Source of the DNA: Magnetovibrio sp. | GTDB lineage: Bacteria > Pseudomonadota > Alphaproteobacteria > Rhodospirillales > Magnetovibrionaceae | Assembly (NCBI GenBank): GCA_016763255.1 | Contig: JAESUA010000302.1 | Span: 1-14,419, forward strand | Length of the DNA stretch: 14,419 nucleotides | Reading direction: 5' to 3' | In this document: positions 1 through 7,788 of the stretch, piece by piece | Position numbering within the stretch: position 1 is the first letter of the stretch | Layout of the letters: each line of letters starts with the position of its first letter | Notes under the pieces: model-generated | What the model was told of the DNA's origin: nothing | Seen by the model: only the letters and a program-made list of their open reading frames with translations | Databases searched by the model: none | Translations under genes and position numbers: made by a program

Positions 1-17
1 ATATCGTTTTCCTTCAT
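1..17 (-). CDS. Possible start of the next downstream gene (partial)
   Basis: An ATG at 17-15 on the minus strand opens a frame (Met-Lys-Glu-Asn-Asp) that runs off the left edge of the window. A GGGAG Shine-Dalgarno-like stretch lies about ten bases upstream, and the start falls 55 bases after the stop of the oxidoreductase gene. This fits a further gene of the same operon. Only five codons are visible, so no function can be assigned and the start itself is tentative. Confidence 0.35.
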
Positions 18-72
18 GCCGTAATAACTCCCGCGATGAACGCAGTGGTAAACAGATACCGATACAAGTAAC

Positions 73-1107
73 TTACAGTCCCCACTTGTCACGCCATTCG
101 GGGTCTGCGCGATAAATGTCAAAAACCAACTGCATGGTTTTCAATGCATCCAAAGACGAGCCCTCTTCAATTGAGCCGCCATTGATAATGGCGTCCGCGA
201 ACTCATTAATCTCCCCTTCCCATGAGGGATCATTGTTATAGCGGGTCGTCTGCTCCATGGGGTCGCCCCTGTCGTCCGCGCCCACCCAAATTTTCGTCAG
301 CGTTTCCGCACCATAGCTTTTCGAACCCGAGAGGATGCCGCTGAGGATTATCGCGCCCTTTTCCATCGCCACTTCAAGGCTAAACCGGTGACGCCACTGA
401 GTAGCGCTGGAATGCAACATGCCGACGACATTGTCGTCCGTTTTCATCAAGGCATAGGCGTTGTCCTCAATGTCATACTTCCAAAAGTCATTAGAAATAA
501 AACTATTCACATGGGTGAACTCGCCTCCGAAAAGGCGCATCAAGTCGACCAGATGAATGCCTTGATCAAGTAAAATCCCACCGCCAGCAACATCACGCTG
601 GGTTCGCCATGCGCTGTGCTCGCCATAGCTGATGAACTTAGACTTGCCGTACACACCGCGTAAATTTAGAACACGGCCCAACTCACCACTGCGAGTAATT
701 TCTAAGGCATCGCGAACGGAATCGTGATACCGATGATTAAAGCCATATTTGAGCCTTTGGTTAGGATGTGTCTTTTCAACTTCAATAACACGTTCGATAT
801 CTTGGACATTGCGCCCTGGTGGCTTCTCACAAAAAACATGAACGCCCTTTTTTAACCCGGCAATTGTCACATCAGGCGCGACATCGTTGGTCAAACAAAC
901 GAACAGGACATCAAAGTCACGTGCCAATAACTCTTCAGCACTCTGACAGTACGCCACGCCGTCTTCAAAAATGCCGGCTTTATCAAATTTTTTATCGCAG
1001 ACGGCAATGGTTTCCATCGCCGGATGCAAATCGATGTATTTGCGACGACGCTTACCGACCACGCCGAAACCCGCAATTGCAACGCGTAATATCTTTCGAT
1101 TCATCAT
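73..1107 (-). CDS. Gfo/Idh/MocA family NAD(P)-dependent oxidoreductase
   Basis: This is a probable sugar or nucleotide-sugar dehydrogenase/reductase acting in the cytoplasm. The predicted 344-aa protein has an N-terminal Rossmann fold with GFGVVG at residues 13-18. The family's EKP motif is at 94-96, where the Lys usually helps catalysis, and a DQGIH segment at 181-185 is typical of the C-terminal alpha/beta domain. Length is normal for the family. The frame stays open further upstream to a TTG at 1188, but the family normally begins a few residues before the glycine motif, so one of the tandem ATGs at 1107/1104 is preferred. There is no strong Shine-Dalgarno at either site. It follows two radical SAM genes, suggesting a joint role in building or remodelling a sugar. 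The substrate cannot be read from the sequence. Confidence 0.9.
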   Translation of the reverse strand: MMNRKILRVAIAGFGVVGKRRRKYIDLHPAMETIAVCDKKFDKAGIFEDGVAYCQSAEELLARDFDVLFVCLTNDVAPDVTIAGLKKGVHVFCEKPPGRNVQDIERVIEVEKTHPNQRLKYGFNHRYHDSVRDALEITRSGELGRVLNLRGVYGKSKFISYGEHSAWRTQRDVAGGGILLDQGIHLVDLMRLFGGEFTHVNSFISNDFWKYDIEDNAYALMKTDDNVVGMLHSSATQWRHRFSLEVAMEKGAIILSGILSGSKSYGAETLTKIWVGADDRGDPMEQTTRYNNDPSWEGEINEFADAIINGGSIEEGSSLDALKTMQLVFDIYRADPEWRDKWGL

Positions 1108-1147
1108 TAAATTATCAACTATTTTTAAATTAACAGCGGCAGCCGCA

Positions 1148-1176
1148 ATTAGACGCGCAATATTGCTCGCCTTCAA
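1148..1176 (-). promoter_or_regulatory. Candidate sigma70-like promoter ahead of the oxidoreductase
   Basis: On the minus strand TTGAAG (1176-1171) is followed, after exactly 17 bases, by TCTAAT (1153-1148). These match the -35 and -10 consensus at 4 of 6 and 5 of 6 positions. The site lies in the 132-bp gap between the B12-type radical SAM gene and the oxidoreductase, about 40 bases upstream of the preferred ATG at 1107. It would exclude the TTG at 1188 as a start for this transcript. It rests on consensus matching alone, and such matches arise by chance in AT-rich DNA. Confidence 0.25.
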
Positions 1177-1239
1177 AGATGGTTTCAAATCATTCTATTT
1201 AGGAAAAGTGATATGCTGTACAAGTCCAAACATTGTGAA

Positions 1240-2991
1240 TCAGACCCCTGACTGACTGGCCGTGATCACCTGAGCAAGCTGTGCACGATCAGCATCCGTT
1301 TCTATGAAATCGAACACTAAATCATAAGACCCAGGTTTGTTAATTTCCATCCAGTTTCTAAAGTGATTTAAAGTGGGGTAGTCCATATGCATGTAACGCT
1401 TAAAAAGACAGTCCTTCTCAAGAAGGATTGAAAGTGCCTTATTGTAAAAGTGGTTCTGCTTATCTTCATTGAGGTCAAATTCACCATAAAGAAATCCACT
1501 GACAATATTGGCCACAGCATGATCAGTAATATTAGTTGCAACACTCATAGACTTATTTTTAAGTATTTCGCGCCCAGATTCAGTGTCAAAAAATGGTGTC
1601 GCTAGGAAATTGAGCTCAATGTTAGCATCATATGCGATAGCCTTAACATCTTCGACATTCCACTCTGAAGACTTAATGCCACCTTTTCTGTACTTGAGCG
1701 AACCATAATCTTCCTCGTCATAAGTGACGAACCCCAAAGCCTTAGCCTCATCATACAGTCGAGTCCCGGGATACGGAAAAGCCGGCCAAATTTGAATTGA
1801 TTCAGTTCTTAATTCACGAGCAAAAGCCACCGTTTCACGCATTTGTGCTAAGGTTTCATTCGGGAACCCGACAATAAAGCAGTTATGGACGTACAGTCCC
1901 TCAGCGTGGATGTCTTTCACAATTTGGCGTACGCGGTCAAGATTCAGCTTTTTGCTGATTTGACGTTGCATTTCCTTACTCCCAGCCTCGGTAGCAATCG
2001 TAACCGATTGAACCCTGATTTTTTTAAGGCCTTGAAGAACACTTTCGTTTAGGAACCGCATATCAAAATTACTAAATGTAATGTTCAAGTCTTCAGGCTG
2101 AACATGCGACATTTTCTCACAGAAATCGACAAACCAATCATTTTGAAAGGTGATGTTGTCATCGACAAAATCAAAATGCTTAAAGCCATATTGCTTGTAC
2201 GTAGTCATTACTTCATTAACGACTTGAGCAGCCGGACGGAAACGCACTTTCTTACCCCATGCAAGATGCGTCGAGCAGAAACTGCACCCCATTGGACACC
2301 CGCGAGATGCCATAACAGGTATCGAAGCCCGTGGATTTACCTTTGATAACTTACGATGTTCCTCAGGGTTCCAAAATGGCTGAGGCAAGTCTTCTAAATT
2401 ATTGAGAAACATACCTTTAGGGACGATAACAACATTACCATCGTCAAGTTTCTCTGCATAACCGTCAAACGGCCATTTTTCAGCAAACTCCGGGTCATCA
2501 ATCCCCCAAATTTTATTTAAAATATGAACAAATGTATGCTCACCTTCACCAATTACAGAATAATCAACATTTTGTTTGTTGATGGATTTATCTGGAAAAA
2601 TTGTCGCAAAACCACCACCAACGATGACCTTACATGCCGGGTTTTTTCGTTTCGCTAATTCAATGATATCGTCTGCATATTGCTGGCTAAAAAGGAACTG
2701 GACTGACACGGCAAAAACATCAAAGTCCGTTTCTGAAATTACTTTAGCGGCCTCATCGATAGCCATTCGTCCAACTTCGTTAAGAGATCCAGCCTTGCCC
2801 GCTGCTACTCCATTCATGTCAAATTGCTTGAGAGAATACTCACCGGTGAAATAGCGCTTCATAAATCCAACGATGCATGCCATTGCCAAAGACAGCACCC
2901 AAGAAAATGTAGCTTGCTCTGATGCATTTGTCGTTTCTACATCATCTGGATATTCAAAGGTTGGTACCTTGATCAGTAGTATTTTCTTCAT
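1240..2991 (-). CDS. B12-binding-domain-type radical SAM protein
   Basis: The predicted 583-aa enzyme has the architecture of cobalamin-binding radical SAM proteins. An N-terminal Rossmann-like domain (about 1-165) contains a VGGGFA turn near 124-129. A radical SAM barrel follows (about 225-450), with the [4Fe-4S]-binding CX3CX2C at Cys232, Cys236 and Cys239 and the FVDDN segment near 275-279. A C-terminal extension of about 130 residues is unassigned. No classical DxHxxG base-off cobalamin motif is evident, as in many members of this class. Start: the frame is open to a TTG at 3081, but the ATG at 2991 has AAAGG about nine bases upstream and begins MKKILLIKVP, a typical family start. Known relatives methylate or rearrange unactivated carbons. 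It lies between a SPASM radical SAM gene and an oxidoreductase, so sugar or lipid tailoring is the likeliest role. The reaction is unknown. Confidence 0.88.
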   Translation of the reverse strand: MKKILLIKVPTFEYPDDVETTNASEQATFSWVLSLAMACIVGFMKRYFTGEYSLKQFDMNGVAAGKAGSLNEVGRMAIDEAAKVISETDFDVFAVSVQFLFSQQYADDIIELAKRKNPACKVIVGGGFATIFPDKSINKQNVDYSVIGEGEHTFVHILNKIWGIDDPEFAEKWPFDGYAEKLDDGNVVIVPKGMFLNNLEDLPQPFWNPEEHRKLSKVNPRASIPVMASRGCPMGCSFCSTHLAWGKKVRFRPAAQVVNEVMTTYKQYGFKHFDFVDDNITFQNDWFVDFCEKMSHVQPEDLNITFSNFDMRFLNESVLQGLKKIRVQSVTIATEAGSKEMQRQISKKLNLDRVRQIVKDIHAEGLYVHNCFIVGFPNETLAQMRETVAFARELRTESIQIWPAFPYPGTRLYDEAKALGFVTYDEEDYGSLKYRKGGIKSSEWNVEDVKAIAYDANIELNFLATPFFDTESGREILKNKSMSVATNITDHAVANIVSGFLYGEFDLNEDKQNHFYNKALSILLEKDCLFKRYMHMDYPTLNHFRNWMEINKPGSYDLVFDFIETDADRAQLAQVITASQSGV

Positions 2992-3096
2992 ATGCTCGTG
3001 CCTTTTAGATTTTATCTCAGAAAAACAGGTCTGACGATATTTGGAACGAATACGTTTCCCAAGCGACTGAACTGACTTCAAACAACAGGCAAAACG

Positions 3097-4317
3097 TTAA
3101 GAAAGGTTTTCTATCAGCGTCCTGACTTCAGAGTATTTTCGTGCCTTCAGCAGAGGTGCCATTTCATTAAGACAATTCTGTAAAACAGCAGGTTGGCTGC
3201 CAATTTTTTCAAAATAGTAATGAATTACCCCATTTACAATGGTATCAATTCTAGAATCCGCCGTGATACAGCCTTGGCACAATTTAGGTAAGCTTTTCAC
3301 GTCAACTTTTAGATGCGATCGCCTCATTGATCTAATAATTTCCCCGTTAAACTGCTCTTCAATTGACCCATCATTAATATTACCAAATACTAAATCACCA
3401 TTGTAATCTCGGGAACATAAGCTCAGATTACCATCTTTATGAATATGAGGGCTGTCCCACAAGTGGCCACATGGAACGTGCAAGTAGTAGTCATCAAATA
3501 CTTTTGCTTCATTAAAGTAAGTGTGGTCCGCACTCAACCCACTGATGTTTCCAAAATTAAATTGGCCTGGCGTCGTTAGATAACCAAACACCATGGGGAG
3601 GTATGCGAGTTCATGATAGTTATCAAGTGAAACGACACAATTCACCGATATTGGATATGGATTGCTATGGGCATTATTCCGTTTCGTAAATGCAAGCAAA
3701 TTAGCATGTAATTTGTCGAAATCACCACCTTTACGAATTTTCTCATAAACCCACTTACTTGAACCGTCGATCGATATCCATATCAGGTCAATGATATCCC
3801 TGTACTCAAAAAGCGTATCTATATGCCGGTCCATAAGGAGCGCATTGGTAGACATAGCGCCAACATGCACACCATGACTGCGCAATATTTCCAAATATTG
3901 GGGTAATTTTTTATTTGCTAAAGGGTCCCCAATTGTATGCAGGCTAACTGTTTTTGTTCCTGTGGAGGCAAGCTCACTAACAATCCGCTCAAACAAATCT
4001 AACTGCATCAATCCCTTCGGTCGCGTCGCTAAAGAGGTGTTGCACATTAGGCAATCAATATTGCAGGAATCGTTAATCTCAATTACACCAACTCCCTTCG
4101 GTGCAGTTGCAATTTCCGTGAGGCCAGCCGTATCTAGCCGAATATAATCTTTACCAGAAATTTTCTCGAGGCTTTCTAAAGCTTTGAGTACGTTATCAAT
4201 TCGGCCAAGGTCACGCGATTTCTGTGTAATTTCCCTTTTTCGCTGCACGTTACGTAACGCATCAAACGTATCGATAGGGAGAATTGCTCTAATCGCGGAT
4301 CGTAACATAGACTTCAT
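3097..4317 (-). CDS. Radical SAM/SPASM domain protein
   Basis: The predicted 406-aa protein has a radical SAM core starting near residue 75, with CX3CX2C at Cys85, Cys89 and Cys92. Glycine-rich HTIGDP follows at 127-132 and ISIDGS at 181-186. A C-terminal SPASM-like region carries cysteines at 283, 301, 347 and 350 that probably bind auxiliary iron-sulfur clusters. SPASM enzymes include peptide modifiers and sugar or aminocyclitol dehydrogenases and epimerases. No precursor-peptide gene is visible nearby and the context is glycan biosynthesis, so a small-molecule or sugar substrate is favoured by inference. The ATG at 4317 is supported by AGAGG eight bases upstream. The B12-type radical SAM gene follows after 105 bases. 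The exact reaction is not known. Confidence 0.88.
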   Translation of the reverse strand: MKSMLRSAIRAILPIDTFDALRNVQRKREITQKSRDLGRIDNVLKALESLEKISGKDYIRLDTAGLTEIATAPKGVGVIEINDSCNIDCLMCNTSLATRPKGLMQLDLFERIVSELASTGTKTVSLHTIGDPLANKKLPQYLEILRSHGVHVGAMSTNALLMDRHIDTLFEYRDIIDLIWISIDGSSKWVYEKIRKGGDFDKLHANLLAFTKRNNAHSNPYPISVNCVVSLDNYHELAYLPMVFGYLTTPGQFNFGNISGLSADHTYFNEAKVFDDYYLHVPCGHLWDSPHIHKDGNLSLCSRDYNGDLVFGNINDGSIEEQFNGEIIRSMRRSHLKVDVKSLPKLCQGCITADSRIDTIVNGVIHYYFEKIGSQPAVLQNCLNEMAPLLKARKYSEVRTLIENLS

Positions 4318-4497
4318 ACTTTAGACCTCTATAAGAATGCAGATTTGCTCTCACTATGGGGGGGGAATCAGTCAATTGCGATATCAGGGCTGATCGATTT
4401 TGACCAACATTTCGTCGGTATCAAGCAACTTTGGCTCCCCTCCCTGCAAGACTGGCTAAATGGCCGAAGAACGCATTTTTTTATCATACGCAAACTA
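4318..4497. other. 180-bp gap with an eight-G tract; no convincing gene
   Basis: This is the longest gap apart from the one holding the MITE-like element. It separates the carbamoylation module from the radical SAM module. It contains a run of eight G (4358-4365; eight C on the coding strand), a short ATCAG/CTGAT inverted repeat near 4384-4395 and, near the downstream end, the ribosome-binding site of the radical SAM/SPASM gene. A 39-codon cysteine-rich frame on the minus strand (4368-4487) lacks a clear ribosome-binding site and I do not call it. I see no good -35/-10 pair and no clear hairpin with a T-run. A new transcript could start here, but the sequence does not show it. Confidence 0.5.
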
Positions 4498-4602
4498 TCA
4501 AAAAAGAGGATACACATCCTTATTTTTCTTTGATTTTTTCTTCATTTTGTAGCCGACCATGCCTACGATTAAAATTGCTATGAGTATCCAAAAAAAATTC
4601 AT
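4498..4602 (-). CDS. 34-aa single-pass membrane microprotein
   Basis: This short gene encodes a 34-residue protein. Residues 1-17 form a hydrophobic helix (FFWILIAILIVGMVG core), followed by a strongly basic tail with KMKKKSKKNK at 19-28 and ending YPLF. Its ATG overlaps the stop codon of the SGNH hydrolase as ATGA, and a GAGTGA stretch upstream could serve as ribosome-binding site, so translation is probably coupled. The positive-inside rule predicts a membrane anchor with a cytoplasmic C-terminus. I do not recognise a family. Tiny membrane proteins such as DUF5989 and SxtJ often accompany carbamoyltransferase/SGNH gene sets, and this may be an equivalent part, but similarity to DUF5989 is not evident by eye. 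Evidence is the coupled start plus a coherent transmembrane/basic-tail layout; chance cannot be excluded. Confidence 0.6.
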   Translation of the reverse strand: MNFFWILIAILIVGMVGYKMKKKSKKNKDVYPLF

Positions 4603-5675
4603 AATTCACTCGCTATTAAATTAGATACAATTTGATATCCATGGTCAGTTAAATGAACACGGTCAACGAAGACATCCTTAGACAAACCTTCAACATTTAA
4701 TACTATGTTTGAATCACGAAAAGCAACGCCCTCATCAGTACAAATACTATTTATCGATTCTGAGTACCAATCATAAATACCGTCTAACTTATCAGCCAAT
4801 GGCTTCCAAAGGGCAGCTTGTTCGACGTCTAATATCTCAAACACAACCTTTTCATTCGGTGTTAAATTTCTGTTGCCCAACCAATTTGAAAATGGCTGAA
4901 GAACGTAAATTAATCTGGCATCGTAGTGATCCGCGATCACTTTCCAATTACGAATATTTGTCCTCAATATATCAATAACTTCATTGGGATGGTCATGATG
5001 AAAGGAAATGATCCCATCCTGCGCGCGATCTAAGCCCAAATTAGAAATTGACGTTTTTCGGAATAATAGACTTACGGCATCTCTATTTGAAATATTCTTA
5101 TAACAGTAATCTCCATAAATAAGCCCTAATGTCTTATTGATGGTCTCGCGGACAAGCCTTCTCAGGCCAGCATGATCACACGTGTTTTCAAAGTATTTAC
5201 TGGCAGAGAAAAAAGATCCCATCCGCAAATCATAGTACTTTGAAGCAAAATACAAATACAAATCATTGAACCCGCTACATATAACAATGTTTTCGATATC
5301 TCCGACCATCTCTCTGTAATACATAAATGAAATAAATTCCTGCGTAGAGACATGCGCCCTACCACCAAAATTCATCCATTGTTTGCCTGTATTTTTGCTT
5401 AAAAGAGCCGGTATCGTTCTGCTATCGCTTGTCGCACCAATACCAAAAGCCGATGATCCGCCAGTCAATATGCTTACTGGCGATGATTTTTCGAAGCTAT
5501 CGAGGCGCTGCTTGCCATCTAATCCGGCAAGCCTAAAGCCATTGGTGTCCGTATTCACAACGTCTGAACAATAATTTGCTTGTTGGGAAAACATCAAAAA
5601 AGGAAGCCGACGGGTATCGATGTCGTCATAAGCTTCCATTTGCGGAAAAATTTTATACCGAGCATTGACTGGCAT
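4599..5675 (-). CDS. SGNH/GDSL hydrolase family protein
   Basis: The predicted 358-aa protein carries the SGNH sequence blocks. Block I reads TGGSSAFG at 71-78, with Ser74 the probable nucleophile. Gly104/Gly105 in NFGGR may supply the block II oxyanion residue. GFND at 135-138 is block III, and DRVH at 338-341 contains the Asp-His pair of block V. There is no clear signal peptide, so location is uncertain. SGNH enzymes of this type are esterases or O-acyltransferase-like partners acting on acyl groups of glycans. It starts three bases after the stop of the 58-aa membrane protein and overlaps the 34-aa microprotein by four bases, so all three are probably translated together. From context I infer it removes or transfers an acyl group on the glycan modified by this locus. 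The substrate is unknown. Confidence 0.82.
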   Translation of the reverse strand: MPVNARYKIFPQMEAYDDIDTRRLPFLMFSQQANYCSDVVNTDTNGFRLAGLDGKQRLDSFEKSSPVSILTGGSSAFGIGATSDSRTIPALLSKNTGKQWMNFGGRAHVSTQEFISFMYYREMVGDIENIVICSGFNDLYLYFASKYYDLRMGSFFSASKYFENTCDHAGLRRLVRETINKTLGLIYGDYCYKNISNRDAVSLLFRKTSISNLGLDRAQDGIISFHHDHPNEVIDILRTNIRNWKVIADHYDARLIYVLQPFSNWLGNRNLTPNEKVVFEILDVEQAALWKPLADKLDGIYDWYSESINSICTDEGVAFRDSNIVLNVEGLSKDVFVDRVHLTDHGYQIVSNLIASEL

Positions 5676-5678
5676 GGG

Positions 5679-5855
5679 CTATTTTCCAGAAATTTTTCTA
5701 TACGATTTAGCATTTGAAAATTGAAAATTTAAAACATCAACCTGAAATATTCTAAGAATTATCGCGATTGGTGTAATGAAAAGATAAAATACTATAGAAA
5801 TAAACATAAGGGACAGCCCATATATAAAGCTGTCTATATATTCAAATAATTTCAT
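5679..5855 (-). CDS. 58-aa membrane protein resembling the C-terminal part of SxtJ
   Basis: A 58-codon gene between the carbamoyltransferase and the SGNH hydrolase, with AAGGA five bases before its ATG. A hydrophobic stretch covers about residues 9-34, followed by a polar tail containing LRIFQVDVLNF (34-44) and NAKSYRK (48-54). This tail recalls the pattern of SxtJ-family proteins, which pair a membrane segment with a PxGxxxRxxxxDxL...SYW-like end and commonly sit beside NodU/TobZ carbamoyltransferases. From memory SxtJ proteins can be roughly twice this length, so this would be a minimal version. The assignment rests on remembered family pattern plus position; a profile search is needed. The final aromatic pair of the usual SYW motif is replaced by SYR. 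A role in anchoring or partnering the carbamoylation machinery at the inner membrane is inference. Confidence 0.7.
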   Translation of the reverse strand: MKLFEYIDSFIYGLSLMFISIVFYLFITPIAIILRIFQVDVLNFQFSNAKSYRKISGK

Positions 5856-5891
5856 AATTATCCTTAATACGAAGTGAAAATAAAATTCATA

Positions 5892-7736
5892 CTAGTCGAT
5901 TTGAAACTCATCTTTCCAAGATAGATCTTCTTGAGTAGCGCTCTGATCCTCTTTAAATAGTAGCATGTTTTCAATAACTAAATAATCCATCTCTGTTCGC
6001 ATAAAACACCTAAATGCATCTTCAGGGGTGTTAACGATAGGCTCCCCTCTCACATTAAACGAGGTATTGATCAATATTGGGCATCCAGTACGTTTCTCAA
6101 ATTCATCTAATAATTGATAGAAACGCGGGTTGGATTTTGTATTAACAGTTTGTATTCGAGCTGAATAATCTACGTGAGTCACCGCAGGTATTTGAGAACG
6201 CGGAACCTTTAGCTTCTCAATCCCAAATAATTGTTCCTCGCCCTTTGCCATCGGAACTCTTTTACTTTCACGAAGTGGTGCAACAAATAACATGTATGTG
6301 CTCGGCCGGTCGATCTCAAACCATTCAGAAACGCTCTCTTCTTTTATTGCCGGAGCAAATGGACGAAACGATTCACGGTACTTAATCTTTAAGTTCATTG
6401 TGGACTGCATATCAGTACTGCGGGGGTCCCCAATGATAGATCGCCCGCCCAAGGCACGAGGCCCAAACTCCATACGTCCACTAAACCAACCGACCACGTT
6501 TCCGTTATCGATAATTTCAGCAAGCATCGGCATGAGTTCAGGGTCTTTGTATTCCGTATAAACAGCGCCAACGTCATCCAAATGGCACTTGATTTCACTG
6601 TTGCTATATTTTTTTCCAAGATACGAGCCTTGCATCGCATCCGTATCACCATTCAAGCGACGCGGTTGATTCAGGGTTTCGTACCAAACGCTAAGTGCTG
6701 CACCTAACGCCCCCCCTGCATCACCGGATGCTGGCTGGGCCCAGATATCCTTAAATGGCCCCTCTCTCAATAGCCTGCCATTGGCGACACAATTCAATGC
6801 CACCCCGCCAGCCAAACAAAGATAGTCGACGCCCAGATCCCTGTGAATGGAATTGGCTATCCTTAATATAATTTCTTCGGTGACCATTTGGATCGACCGA
6901 GCAATATCCATTTCCTTCTGTGAAATGTCTGACTCTGGTTTTCGTCGTTCGCCGCCGAATAGTCGGGCAAATTTTGCGTTCGTCATCGTCGGACCAACCG
7001 CGAAGTCAAAATAGCTCATATCCAATTGGAAGCTGCCATCGTCTTTCACGTCAATCAAGTTATCCAGAATTAAATCAACATACTTTGGCTCACCATAGGG
7101 TGCTAATCCCATGAGTTTATATTCACCCGAGTTCACACGAAAGCCTGTGTAATAGGTAAATGCCGAATAAAGCAGCCCCAAGCTATGTGGGAAATTAATT
7201 TGCCACTGAGGAAGTAGCTGGTTCCCATCGCCAAGCCATACAGAACTTGTTGCCCACTCGCCAACACCATCCAAGCAAAGTACCGCAGCTTTATTATAGG
7301 GAGATGGAAAAAACGCCGAAGCCGCATGGGACTGGTGGTGCTTGATGAAGGTTGGAGTTGGGATTTCACTGCTCGAAATCCCGCCCAAAGCAGCCAACTC
7401 TCTCTTCAGGGTGCGTTTAAGAAATAATTTTTCCCTCAACCAATTAGGCACGGCCACAATAAAGGAACCAAACCCTTTGGGGGCATACGCAAGGTAAGTT
7501 TTTAACAGTCGATCGAATTTAAGTACCGGATCATCGTAGAAAACAATATGCTCAACATCTGATAACTTAATATCAGCTTCTTCCAAACAGCTTTGGATTG
7601 CCATTGAAGGAAAAGCTGAATCATGCTTTTTTCGAGTGAAGCGCTCTTCTTGTGCGGCCGCGACAATCTCACCATCGATAACAAGCGCAGCTGCACTGTC
7701 ATGGTAAAACGCGGAAATGCCCAGGATGATGGTCAT
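5892..7736 (-). CDS. NodU/TobZ-family O-carbamoyltransferase
   Basis: This 614-aa cytoplasmic enzyme probably transfers a carbamoyl group from carbamoyl phosphate, via carbamoyl-adenylate, to a hydroxyl of a sugar or nucleotide-sugar. The N-terminal Kae1-like ATPase half begins ILGISAFYHDSAA and contains the metal-binding H-x3-H at His133/His137 in KHHQSHAASAFF. AGGVALNCVANGR is near 309-321 and SGDAGGALGAAL near 337-348. The carbamoyl-transfer domain contains GRMEFGPRALGGRSI near 420-434 and TSFNVRGEPIV near the C-terminus. Full length for the family with no break. An ATG two codons upstream (7742) is possible, but AAAGG sits nine bases before the ATG at 7736 and family members start at this position. 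The gene follows a methyltransferase and precedes the SxtJ-like/SGNH pair, a set that recurs in polysaccharide loci. Confidence 0.95.
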   Translation of the reverse strand: MTIILGISAFYHDSAAALVIDGEIVAAAQEERFTRKKHDSAFPSMAIQSCLEEADIKLSDVEHIVFYDDPVLKFDRLLKTYLAYAPKGFGSFIVAVPNWLREKLFLKRTLKRELAALGGISSSEIPTPTFIKHHQSHAASAFFPSPYNKAAVLCLDGVGEWATSSVWLGDGNQLLPQWQINFPHSLGLLYSAFTYYTGFRVNSGEYKLMGLAPYGEPKYVDLILDNLIDVKDDGSFQLDMSYFDFAVGPTMTNAKFARLFGGERRKPESDISQKEMDIARSIQMVTEEIILRIANSIHRDLGVDYLCLAGGVALNCVANGRLLREGPFKDIWAQPASGDAGGALGAALSVWYETLNQPRRLNGDTDAMQGSYLGKKYSNSEIKCHLDDVGAVYTEYKDPELMPMLAEIIDNGNVVGWFSGRMEFGPRALGGRSIIGDPRSTDMQSTMNLKIKYRESFRPFAPAIKEESVSEWFEIDRPSTYMLFVAPLRESKRVPMAKGEEQLFGIEKLKVPRSQIPAVTHVDYSARIQTVNTKSNPRFYQLLDEFEKRTGCPILINTSFNVRGEPIVNTPEDAFRCFMRTEMDYLVIENMLLFKEDQSATQEDLSWKDEFQID

Positions 7737-7788
7737 TAACATTGGCCTTTAATTAAGTCGGAAATGATACGATATCTTTTTGAGTGCA

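Noticed and set aside
2992..3081. 30-residue N-terminal extension of the B12-type radical SAM protein from a TTG
   Set aside because: The ATG at 2991 has a good ribosome-binding site and a typical family start; the extension is basic and unlike family members.
3097..4317. RiPP maturase role for the SPASM protein
   Set aside because: No small precursor-peptide gene was found in the adjacent gaps; the only microprotein nearby is a transmembrane protein with a lysine tail coupled to another gene.
4368..4487. 39-codon cysteine-rich frame on the minus strand in the 180-bp gap
   Set aside because: No clear ribosome-binding site, no coupling to a neighbour, no recognisable features beyond a few cysteines, and an end just before a homopolymer run; chance is the simpler explanation.
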